DNA of 15,452 bases from Deltaproteobacteria bacterium (GTDB lineage Bacteria; Bdellovibrionota; JACOXK01; 2-02-FULL-40-11). The stretch is taken from the NCBI GenBank assembly GCA_016193165.1, contig JACPST010000089.1, positions 1 through 15,452 of the forward strand. Direction: 5' to 3'. Shown here one piece after another: positions 6,600 to 12,892 of this stretch; the stretch's first letter is position 1; the number at the start of each line of letters is the position of its first letter. The translations under genes and the position numbers were made by a program. The notes beneath the pieces were generated by a model. That model worked only from the letters and a program-made list of their open reading frames with translations, searched no databases and was not told the origin of the DNA.

Positions 6600-7868
6600 C
6601 TATAGCTTCCCAAGGATTTTTTGAATGAGAGGGGTGAGATGGGGCTTCTTCGGAGCTATTTCAAAAGCTTGGGTTAGTTCTGCCATAGATGCGGCACACT
6701 TTTTCTCATCATTATAGCAAACTGTCAAGAGGGTATCGTTTTTTTGGACTTTAGCTCCCACCTTCTTATGAAGGATAAATCCCACAGAGGGATCAATAAC
6801 GTCGGTCACCGTTTCTCTGCCACACCCTAAAATGGAAGCTGCTTTTCCTATGTGCCAGGCATTGATTTTGGTTAAAAATCCTGCTTTGGGGGCCAAAAAT
6901 TCAAATGTATATTTGGCGGAAGGCAAATAGCTAAAAGATTCTATGACGCGCTCATCTCCGCCCTGCTGTTTAATCAATTCTTTAAATTTTTGGAGAGCTT
7001 GGCCAGTGCGAATCACTTTTTGGGACAAAGCGATCCCTTCTTTCACCGATCGGGAAATTCCGCCTAGAGTGAGCATGGCGCCACTGAGCGTTAAACTTAA
7101 ATCGATAAGATCTTTGGGACCCTGACCTTTGAGAACTTCTATAGTTTCTTCAATTTCTAAACTGTTTCCAATTTTATTGCCCAAGGGTTGGTTCATATCG
7201 GTGACCAGAGCGATTGTTTTTTTGCCGCAAGACTTCCCAATCTTCACAAGCCATTTGGCAAGTTCTATAGCATCTTTTAGTTTTTGCATGAAAGCTCCGC
7301 ACCCAAATTTTACATCGAGCACCAAGCTATCAATTCCTTCGGCTAATTTTTTACTCATGATTGAAGCAGCAATGAGAGGAATACATTCCACCGTCGCAGT
7401 CACATCTCGGAGCGCATACATTCTAGCATCCGCTGGAGCAATGTCTTTGGTTTGTCCCATCATGGCAAAATGGAGTGTTTTTAAATGATGCTGAAATTCT
7501 TCAAAAGATAAATTCATTTTAAATCCAGGGATGGATTCTAATTTATCAACGGTTCCTCCGGTGTGTCCCAGCCCGCGTCCCGAAATCATAGGTACAGCAA
7601 CGTCATAACAGGCAACAATGGGAGCAAGAATGAGAGATGTTTTATCGCCCACGCCACCGGTGGAGTGCTTATCGATCTTCTTAAAAGGGATGTCTGAAAA
7701 ATCGAAGGTTTTTCCCGAATGAAGCATGGCGTGAGTGAGATGGAGCGTTTCTTGAAAATTTAGGGGCTTAAAACAACAGGCCATCAAAAACGCAGACATT
7801 TGATAATCGGGAATGTCGTTATGGGTAAATCCTTTTACCAAAAAAGAAATCTCTTCTTTGGAAAGCAC
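6600..7868 (-). CDS. deoA: Thymidine (pyrimidine-nucleoside) phosphorylase; true start probably upstream at about 7916
   Basis: Phosphorolysis of thymidine and deoxyuridine to base and deoxyribose-1-phosphate. Motifs: NDIPDYQMSAFLMA near the N-terminus, DKHSTGGVGDKTSL (phosphate site), MISGRGLGHTGGTVDKLES, YALRDVTATVECIPLIAASI followed by MSKK (Arg, Ser and Lys of the pyrimidine site), and LDVKFGCGAFM. From the GTG at 7868 it has 422 residues but lacks the conserved first helix. In the same frame upstream, codons 7869-7916 encode IIRHLGALIQKKKEGC, which aligns with the usual family N-terminus (LIxKKRDG). That stretch has no ATG, GTG or TTG before an in-frame TAG. An ATT or ATC start at 7914-7916 or 7911-7913 would give about 438 residues, the family length, and overlap the end of deoB by up to 16 bp. 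Confidence 0.93.
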   Translation of the reverse strand: MLSKEEISFLVKGFTHNDIPDYQMSAFLMACCFKPLNFQETLHLTHAMLHSGKTFDFSDIPFKKIDKHSTGGVGDKTSLILAPIVACYDVAVPMISGRGLGHTGGTVDKLESIPGFKMNLSFEEFQHHLKTLHFAMMGQTKDIAPADARMYALRDVTATVECIPLIAASIMSKKLAEGIDSLVLDVKFGCGAFMQKLKDAIELAKWLVKIGKSCGKKTIALVTDMNQPLGNKIGNSLEIEETIEVLKGQGPKDLIDLSLTLSGAMLTLGGISRSVKEGIALSQKVIRTGQALQKFKELIKQQGGDERVIESFSYLPSAKYTFEFLAPKAGFLTKINAWHIGKAASILGCGRETVTDVIDPSVGFILHKKVGAKVQKNDTLLTVCYNDEKKCAASMAELTQAFEIAPKKPHLTPLIQKILGKL

Positions 7869-7900
7869 ACAGCCTTCTTTTTTCTTTTGGATAAGGGCAC

Positions 7901-9079
7901 CTAGGTGCCGGATAATTCTTTTAGAAAACTAGTTCCATGTCTTAGGGGAGAAAGATTAAAAATTTCTGCTACAGTTTGGCCAATATCTGAAAATGTTTTT
8001 CGAACGCCTAGGTTTTTGCTCTTAAACGCGGGGCTATAGGCCAAAAGGGGCGCATATTCTCGAGTGTGGTCTGTGCCAGGATGCGTGGGATCATTGCCAT
8101 GATCGGAAGTAATCAAAAGAAGCCCATCTAGGCCAATGGTTTTCATGAGCTCAGGGAGTTTTTGATCTAGTTCAATGAGGGCATTGGCAAATCCTGGCAC
8201 GTCGTTTCTGTGTCCATAGAGTTGGTCAAAATCAATGAGGTTTGTAAACACAAGTCCGCGTTTTAATTTTTTCATTTCAGTGCCCGATGTTAAAAGACCC
8301 TCTAAGTTAGATTTTGTTTTTAAAGAAGTCTCAATTCCCTGATGGTTAAAAATATCTGATATTTTTCCAACAGAGACCACAGGAACGTGTTTTTCTTTCA
8401 GAAAATCTAGGAGCATTTTTTCGGGAAGTTCAACCACATAATCTTTTCGGTTCGGGGACCGTTGAAAGTTTAAGGCAGAGTCTCCCACAAAAGGACGAGC
8501 AATAACGCGACCGATAGTATACTTATCACACAGACGCCGTGCAATTTTACAGATATGATAAAGTTCCTCTAAAGGAAAAACACTTTCATGACAGGCAATT
8601 TGAAAGACGGAGTCGGCAGAAGTATAGACAATAGGGTATTCGGTTTTAACATGCTCTTCCCCCAGTTCTTTTAAGATTTCCGTTCCAGACGCGGCTTTAT
8701 TTCCTAAGATTTTTCCAACACCTGTTTCTTGAATAAAAGCGTTGATGAGTTCTTTGGGAAAACCCTCCATAAAGACAGGGAAGGGTTCTTTCAAATGAAT
8801 GCCGGCCATTTCCCAATGACCCGTGGACGTATCTTTTCCCGGAGAGGCTTCGAGCTGTTTTCCATAGGAGCCTACGGTTTCTGTGGTTGAACTCACACCG
8901 GGGAGTGCATCGATTTTTCCGAGTCCTAATTTTTCGAGAGTAGGAAGCTTTAGACCTCCCATTTTTTCTGCAACATGTCTTAGGGTATGAGAGCCGGTAT
9001 CTCCATAGGAAGATGCATCTGGTAGGGCGCCAATTCCAACCCCATCTAGTACTAAAATTAGTACCCGGCTAATATCCAT
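7901..9079 (-). CDS. deoB: Phosphopentomutase
   Basis: Interconverts (deoxy)ribose-1-phosphate and -5-phosphate, the step between the phosphorylases and DeoC; alkaline-phosphatase superfamily, manganese-dependent. From the ATG at 9079 it has 392 residues, the usual length. It starts MDISRVLILVLDGVGIGALP with the metal-binding Asp, followed by GDTGSHTL and GKDTSTGHWE carrying the phosphorylated Thr region. The C-terminal metal motifs include ITSDHGNDPTHPGTDHTREY. This start is supported by AAGGGA (complement of 9087-9092) seven bases upstream and by similarity. A longer frame from 9139 would add 20 residues translated from inside deoC and is rejected. It overlaps deoC by 11 bp, indicating translational coupling. 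Confidence 0.96.
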   Translation of the reverse strand: MDISRVLILVLDGVGIGALPDASSYGDTGSHTLRHVAEKMGGLKLPTLEKLGLGKIDALPGVSSTTETVGSYGKQLEASPGKDTSTGHWEMAGIHLKEPFPVFMEGFPKELINAFIQETGVGKILGNKAASGTEILKELGEEHVKTEYPIVYTSADSVFQIACHESVFPLEELYHICKIARRLCDKYTIGRVIARPFVGDSALNFQRSPNRKDYVVELPEKMLLDFLKEKHVPVVSVGKISDIFNHQGIETSLKTKSNLEGLLTSGTEMKKLKRGLVFTNLIDFDQLYGHRNDVPGFANALIELDQKLPELMKTIGLDGLLLITSDHGNDPTHPGTDHTREYAPLLAYSPAFKSKNLGVRKTFSDIGQTVAEIFNLSPLRHGTSFLKELSGT

Positions 9080-9908
9080 GAATTTTTCCCTTGCCCGAGA
9101 CAATGGCAATGCCGTTGCTGGTGCCAATGCGATTGGCACCCGCGGAAATCATGGCCAAGGCGTCTTTGGTGGTTTTAATCCCTCCACTGGCCTTGACCCC
9201 CATATCTGGGCCAACGATTCGTCGCATGAGTTCTACATCTTTAACAGTTGCGCCGCCGGGCCCAAAACCCGTTGAAGTTTTGACAAAGGCAGCTCTAGAA
9301 ATTTTAGCCAGCACACAGGCAATAATTTTTTCTTCTTCGGTGAGCATCGCTGTTTCTAAAATAACTTTGACAGGATAAGGCTTTGAGGCCTCAACAACTT
9401 TAATGATGTCACTTGTGACCAAAACATAATCTCTGCTTTTTAAAGCGCCAATGTTCATCACCATATCAATTTCTTTGGCCCCACATCGTACAGCTTCTTG
9501 CGCTTCAAAGGCTTTGGAAGAAGTGGAAGCGGCACCCAAAGGAAATCCCACGACAGCAATGGGTTTAACTGAAGATCCTTCTAGAAGTTTAGCCACATAG
9601 GCAATGTTTGAGCTATTGACGCAAACCGTAGCAAAGTGAAACTCCAGTGCTTCTTTACAAAGCTTTTCGAGTTCTTTGGCTCCTGCTTCTGGTTTTAAAA
9701 GGGTGTGGTCAATAGTAGAGGCGAGGTTTAACCCCTCTTTTTTAGGGACATGTTCCGTAGAGCCTAATTTAGGATTGGACTTCACATAAGGTAGTATCGG
9801 ATTTTTGGTTGATAAACCTTTGGAAATATTTGGATTATCTCCTTTTAAGCCTTGAGCCAAAAGGGCTTCTTTTACTTTTTCTGTGACTTGTTCAATGAGG
9901 TGATCCAT
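9069..9908 (-). CDS. deoC: Deoxyribose-phosphate aldolase with an N-terminal extension
   Basis: Cleaves 2-deoxyribose-5-phosphate to acetaldehyde and glyceraldehyde-3-phosphate. The TIM-barrel domain runs from about residue 60: STIDHTLLKP, VCVNSSN, VVGFPLGA, KEIDMVMNIGALKS with D148, VKVILETAML, AAFVKTSTGFGPGGAT with Schiff-base K210, and GVKASGGIK with K239. All catalytic residues are present. The first 60 or so residues are extra compared with the usual enzyme of about 220 residues. Residues 1-20 (MDHLIEQVTEKVKEALLAQG) form an amphipathic helix with hydrophobics at 4, 5, 8, 12, 16 and 17, followed by a polar Pro/Gly/Lys linker. This is the layout of microcompartment encapsulation peptides. 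First gene of the operon, directly behind the promoter at 9978-10006. Enzyme identity is certain; the role of the extension is inferred. Confidence 0.96.
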   Translation of the reverse strand: MDHLIEQVTEKVKEALLAQGLKGDNPNISKGLSTKNPILPYVKSNPKLGSTEHVPKKEGLNLASTIDHTLLKPEAGAKELEKLCKEALEFHFATVCVNSSNIAYVAKLLEGSSVKPIAVVGFPLGAASTSSKAFEAQEAVRCGAKEIDMVMNIGALKSRDYVLVTSDIIKVVEASKPYPVKVILETAMLTEEEKIIACVLAKISRAAFVKTSTGFGPGGATVKDVELMRRIVGPDMGVKASGGIKTTKDALAMISAGANRIGTSNGIAIVSGKGKIHGY

Positions 9909-9925
9909 AACATAATCCTTGATCT

Positions 9926-9978
9926 AAAGTGTCTGACATTTTGGGACATTTTGGTGTCAGACACTTTGGTGTCAGACA
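9926..9978 (-). promoter_or_regulatory. Three TGTC(A/T)GACA palindromes between promoter and deoC start: possible operator array or 5' UTR hairpin
   Basis: The 9-bp palindrome occurs at 9930-9938, 9955-9963 and 9970-9978, with centre spacings of 25 and 15 bp. The first two copies also form a perfect 13-base inverted repeat, AAAGTGTCTGACA (9926-9938) and TGTCAGACACTTT (9955-9967), around a 16-base loop. The copy at 9970-9978 touches the -10 box and covers the expected transcript start of the deoC operon, an ideal site for a repressor. No regulator gene is seen in the window. Similar GTGTCAGACAC strings also occur as dispersed repeats in some genomes (recollection), so a mobile repeat is the main alternative. 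Confidence 0.5.
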
Positions 9979-10006
9979 TATAACACCTTGCTTTAAAAAC
10001 TGTCAA
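9978..10006 (-). promoter_or_regulatory. Strong sigma-70-type promoter of the deoC operon
   Basis: A perfect -35 box TTGACA (complement of 10001-10006) is followed after exactly 17 bp by TTATAT (complement of 9978-9983). The transcript would start near 9971 and carry a leader of about 60 nt containing the palindromic repeats. It is the best-matching promoter on this strand and precedes the first gene of the eight-gene minus-strand run. The divergent acyP gene begins 20 bp on the other side. Confidence 0.65.
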
Positions 10007-10025
10007 ATGCTAGGAACCTCGATTT

Positions 10026-10304
10026 ATGGTGGAGGTCAAACGAGTTCATCTTTTGATTTCGGGGTGCGTTCAAGGTGTGTTTTTCAGAGCCAATGCTAAA
10101 AAAATGGCAGACCTTTTTAGGCTAAAAGGATGGGTTAAAAATCTTGCTACAGGGCAAGTGGAACTCTACGCGATTGGCCCTGAAGAGCAGCTTAAGAAAA
10201 TAATTGAATGGAGTCATCACGGTCCTCCACGGGCCCACGTCACTAAAGTAGATATTTTGTGGGATAAAAACTTAGGCAACGCCCATTCGTTTGAGGTGAT
10301 ATGA
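10026..10304 (+). CDS. acyP: Acylphosphatase
   Basis: A 92-residue small cytoplasmic enzyme that hydrolyses acyl phosphates such as acetyl phosphate or 1,3-bisphosphoglycerate. Signature 1 is SGCVQGVFFRANA at residues 12-24, whose Arg22 binds the phosphate. Signature 2 is GWVKNLATGQVEL at 35-47, with catalytic Asn39. Length is normal for the family. AGGAA (10012-10016) lies nine bases before the ATG. It overlaps the plsC-like gene by ATGA, so the two are translationally coupled. It is divergent from deoC with only 117 bp between them. Its physiological role is not settled in most bacteria. Confidence 0.93.
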   Translation: MVEVKRVHLLISGCVQGVFFRANAKKMADLFRLKGWVKNLATGQVELYAIGPEEQLKKIIEWSHHGPPRAHVTKVDILWDKNLGNAHSFEVI

Positions 10305-11152
10305 AAAAAATAGGTTTGTTGTTTGTAAATGGGATTGATTTTCTTCTTAGAAGCTTTGTTAGGCTTGTCACTTTTTTGCGACTTCGCCCTTTTGTGACCC
10401 TGCTCTTAAGAGCCCTGACTCGCATTGTCTTATTTGCTCTTCATAAGATTTATTTCCGACTTGAAATTATTGATCACTCAAACATCCCCAAAACAGGGGG
10501 CGTTCTTTTGGCCGTTAATCACCAGAGTTATTTAGACCCTACCTTAGTGGGGATTTGTGTGTGGAGGTGGGTGACCTTTATTTCTAAAATTGAAAATTTT
10601 AAAATTCCTATTTTAGGGCATTTGATCGAACTTGGGGGAGCTTTCCCGGTCGTACGGGGTGGAGATGACGACGCCTTAGAGTTTTTTGGTAAGCTTTTAA
10701 AAGAAGGCCGCGTACTTTCCATTTTTCCAGAAGGAACGATTCCTGCGGAAGAAGAAATTCCCCGTTCTACCATGGAGCCAAATACAGGACTTCTTCGAGG
10801 AAAAACAGGAGCCATTCGCTTGGCTCTCAAAGCCAGAGTGCCAATTGTGCCTGTGGGTCTTTCGGGAACAGGAAAGGCTTTGTGTCCAGAAGCTGTGCCT
10901 CGGGGCGAAAAACTCCCACTTCCAAAGCCCGTGAAAATTACGGTTAAATTTGGAAAACCATGGGATTTGTCTTCTTATTACGATCAGCCGATCACAAAAG
11001 AGCTTTTAAGAACACTTACGGATGAGCTTATGAAAAAGATTTCTGATCTTGTTGAGCATACGCGTAGTTATATTCCTTTTAGTGTTCCTGTCTCTGAAGA
11101 CACCTATCGTTTTATCCGTGAATACGAAGCCCAACCCAAATCAAAGAATTAA
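10301..11152 (+). CDS. 1-acyl-sn-glycerol-3-phosphate acyltransferase-like protein (PlsC family)
   Basis: Likely transfers an acyl group to lysophosphatidic acid or a related lipid at the inner membrane. The 283 residues contain a hydrophobic, arginine-punctuated N-terminus (about 5-50, membrane anchor), the catalytic HX4D box as NHQSYLD at 73-79 (H74, D79), the substrate-binding FPEGT at 142-146, and VPIVPVGLSGTG near 183-194. It is longer than E. coli PlsC (245), mainly at the N- and C-termini. An insertion after FPEGT (PAEEEIPRSTMEPNTG) precedes the usual K-x-G-A segment. The start overlaps the acyP stop (ATGA). The exact acyl acceptor cannot be read from sequence; family confident. Confidence 0.88.
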   Translation: MKKIGLLFVNGIDFLLRSFVRLVTFLRLRPFVTLLLRALTRIVLFALHKIYFRLEIIDHSNIPKTGGVLLAVNHQSYLDPTLVGICVWRWVTFISKIENFKIPILGHLIELGGAFPVVRGGDDDALEFFGKLLKEGRVLSIFPEGTIPAEEEIPRSTMEPNTGLLRGKTGAIRLALKARVPIVPVGLSGTGKALCPEAVPRGEKLPLPKPVKITVKFGKPWDLSSYYDQPITKELLRTLTDELMKKISDLVEHTRSYIPFSVPVSEDTYRFIREYEAQPKSKN

Positions 11153-11200
11153 ATTTTTCTGAAAACTGCCGATAAGTGTATTACTAAGAAGGGAGGCTTT

Positions 11201-12487
11201 ATGTCGTTACAACATTCAACAATAATTCTTTTTTTTGTTTTGGTCATTGGAATGCCTTTTCAAAGCAGTGCTCAAACCCTTTCAGCTCCTACATTAAATG
11301 ACCCAGGAGAGATCGTAAATCCAGGCCAGCCTATTTCTTTAACTTGGACAAGCATTTCAGGCGCTACAGGATACAGCGTTGAAAAGAGTAGAGACCATGC
11401 TTTTTCAAACCCAGCAAGGACAGAAGTTCGTGAGCCTGCCATGACGTATATTATAAATCGCAGTCCGGAAGAGATGACTCTTTTCTTTCGAGTGAAGGCG
11501 CGCAATACGGAAGGATCAGGCTCTTGGTCTAATGTGGTCAATATCCTTGTGACAAGAGGGGAAGCTCCCAGAAGAGAGGCTGTGCCGGATGTTCCTCCTG
11601 CTTTAAGCGCGACTCTCACAAGCGCGCAATCTAATCAGACGTATCGTTTAAATTGGACGACGTCAGAAGCAGCGCGTGGTGGTTTTTTTCTTGTGGAATC
11701 CACGGATCCTTCTTTCCCTGCGAGAGGCGGGAGAGGAGTTAATTTATCAGATCGTTCTTATTCTTTTTTTCATCAAGTGACGCAGTCAACGATATATTAT
11801 TATCGTGTGAGAGTTTCCGATAGTTCAGGAATAACGCGTCCCTGGTCTAATACGATTCAAGTCACTGTTCAACCGCAAGCCGCCGTGCAGGCTTTAGCAG
11901 CTCCTGTCGTTCGTGATCCTGGAGAGAGAGTCAATCCCGGCCAATCGATTCGTCTAGCGTGGGCTGGAGTTTCTGGAGCCACAGGATATACGGTTGAAAA
12001 AAGTTTAGATATGTCATTTTCCAATCCCCAAAGAACAGGCGTCAGTTCTCCCTCGATGACCTATTCAATCAATCGGGCTGAACGAGATACTCCTTATTAT
12101 TTTCGTGTAAGCGCCAGAAATGATGAAGGAGCAGGTCCTTGGTCAAATGCTGTAGACATTATAGTAAACCAAGGAGAGTATAGGCAGGTCCGTACACCCG
12201 GAAGCGCTCCAACCTTGTCTATCAATCGAACTTCTGTTCTTTCGGATCAAACGTATGTATTGAGCTGGTCAGCCATGTTAGGGGTGCGGGGATATTTTTT
12301 AGTGGAATCGCCAGACTCACGATTTCCTGCCAGTCAAGGACGAGGAGTAAATACCACAGCTACTTCTTATTCTTTTGTTCATGAGGTCACTCAACCTACA
12401 ACTTATTATTATCGAGTACGGGTATCCAAAGGTGGGGATCAAAGTGAATGGTCAAATGTGGTGCCAGTTACTGTAAATCCCCAATAA
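11201..12487 (+). CDS. Secreted protein of four fibronectin type III domains (two duplicated A-B pairs)
   Basis: A signal peptide at residues 1-24 (IILFFVLVIGMPFQSSAQ, cleavage after SSA or AQ) precedes four Fn3-like domains of about 90 residues each. Domain A1 is about 27-118, B1 about 130-224, A2 about 229-322 and B2 about 337-428. A1 and A2 share VNPGQ, SGATGY, VEKS, FSNP, FRV.ARN.EG and WSN. B1 and B2 share FLVES, FPA, GRGVN, SYSF, YYYRVRVS and WSN. The pairwise pattern shows an internal duplication of an A-B unit. There is no membrane anchor or catalytic motif. GGGAGG (11191-11196) four bases before the ATG supports the start. It is probably an exported or surface adhesion or binding protein; its ligand is unknown. 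Confidence 0.85.
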   Translation: MSLQHSTIILFFVLVIGMPFQSSAQTLSAPTLNDPGEIVNPGQPISLTWTSISGATGYSVEKSRDHAFSNPARTEVREPAMTYIINRSPEEMTLFFRVKARNTEGSGSWSNVVNILVTRGEAPRREAVPDVPPALSATLTSAQSNQTYRLNWTTSEAARGGFFLVESTDPSFPARGGRGVNLSDRSYSFFHQVTQSTIYYYRVRVSDSSGITRPWSNTIQVTVQPQAAVQALAAPVVRDPGERVNPGQSIRLAWAGVSGATGYTVEKSLDMSFSNPQRTGVSSPSMTYSINRAERDTPYYFRVSARNDEGAGPWSNAVDIIVNQGEYRQVRTPGSAPTLSINRTSVLSDQTYVLSWSAMLGVRGYFLVESPDSRFPASQGRGVNTTATSYSFVHEVTQPTTYYYRVRVSKGGDQSEWSNVVPVTVNPQ

Positions 12488-12516
12488 AAATGCGTAAATT
12501 TTAGGCTCAAAAAGCT

Positions 12517-12545
12517 TTGATTTTTAAAAGAGGATATGATAATTA
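12517..12545 (+). promoter_or_regulatory. Possible promoter before the FmdB-type gene
   Basis: TTGATT (12517-12522) is followed after 17 bp by TAATTA (12540-12545); an overlapping GATAAT (12538-12543) at 15 bp is an alternative -10. It would start the zinc-ribbon > rng unit. A weak A/T stem (TCAAA-AAGC-TTTGA then T5) overlaps the -35 and could end the Fn3 transcript, but it is too weak to call a terminator. Confidence 0.35.
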
Positions 12546-12574
12546 ATCCTTAAGGAGTTTTGTAAATAAATTTT

Positions 12575-12844
12575 ATGCCTATTTACGAATATAGCTGTAA
12601 TAAATGTAAAAAAAGTTTTGAGATCTTTCAAAAGATTACGGAGAAACCGAGAAAAGTTTGTGAAAAGTGTGGGCACAGCGCTTTTCATCTCAAAGGAACA
12701 GGTTGGTATGCAACCGACTATGCAAAGCCGAAAAAAAAGGCAACATCCGCTGAATCCCCAACACAAGATCAAGGATGTGCGAAACCCGGTTGCAAAGCCA
12801 CGGCTTCAGAAGCCAAGAACTGTTCTTCCAGCGCAACAAGCTAA
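12575..12844 (+). CDS. FmdB-family putative regulatory zinc-ribbon protein
   Basis: An 89-residue protein beginning [16 protein letters not shown], the standard opening of the FmdB/CxxC_CxxC_SSSS family. The first knuckle is C8/C11 and the second is CEKC (about C29/C32), giving a four-cysteine zinc ribbon, followed by the usual GTGWYATDY segment and a low-complexity Lys/Ser/Ala tail. The tail carries three additional cysteines (CAKPGCKA and NCSS), which is unusual. Members are found next to many housekeeping genes and are described as putative regulators, but their function is not established. The ATG is fixed by the family N-terminus, although the best ribosome site (AAGGAG near 12551) is rather far away. 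It ends 48 bp before rng. Confidence 0.85.
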   Translation: MPIYEYSCNKCKKSFEIFQKITEKPRKVCEKCGHSAFHLKGTGWYATDYAKPKKKATSAESPTQDQGCAKPGCKATASEAKNCSSSATS

Positions 12845-12892
12845 TCTCCAATAAAAGATCTCTCGTGAATTTTAGGAATTTAGGAAGGCATC

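Noticed and set aside
9079..9139. Longer deoB start giving 20 extra N-terminal residues
   Set aside because: The added residues come from deoC coding sequence in another frame. The ATG at 9079 has a good ribosome site and matches the family N-terminus.
9091..9378. Plus-strand frames inside deoC (9078-9275 and 9091-9378)
   Set aside because: Antisense shadows of the conserved aldolase core; no homology recognised.
12505..12525. Possible Rho-independent terminator after the Fn3 gene
   Set aside because: The stem TCAAA/TTTGA is only five A/T-rich pairs and too weak to call.
12618..12854. Second frame of 78 codons overlapping the FmdB-type gene
   Set aside because: The other frame has the family N-terminus and paired cysteines; this one is a shifted shadow.
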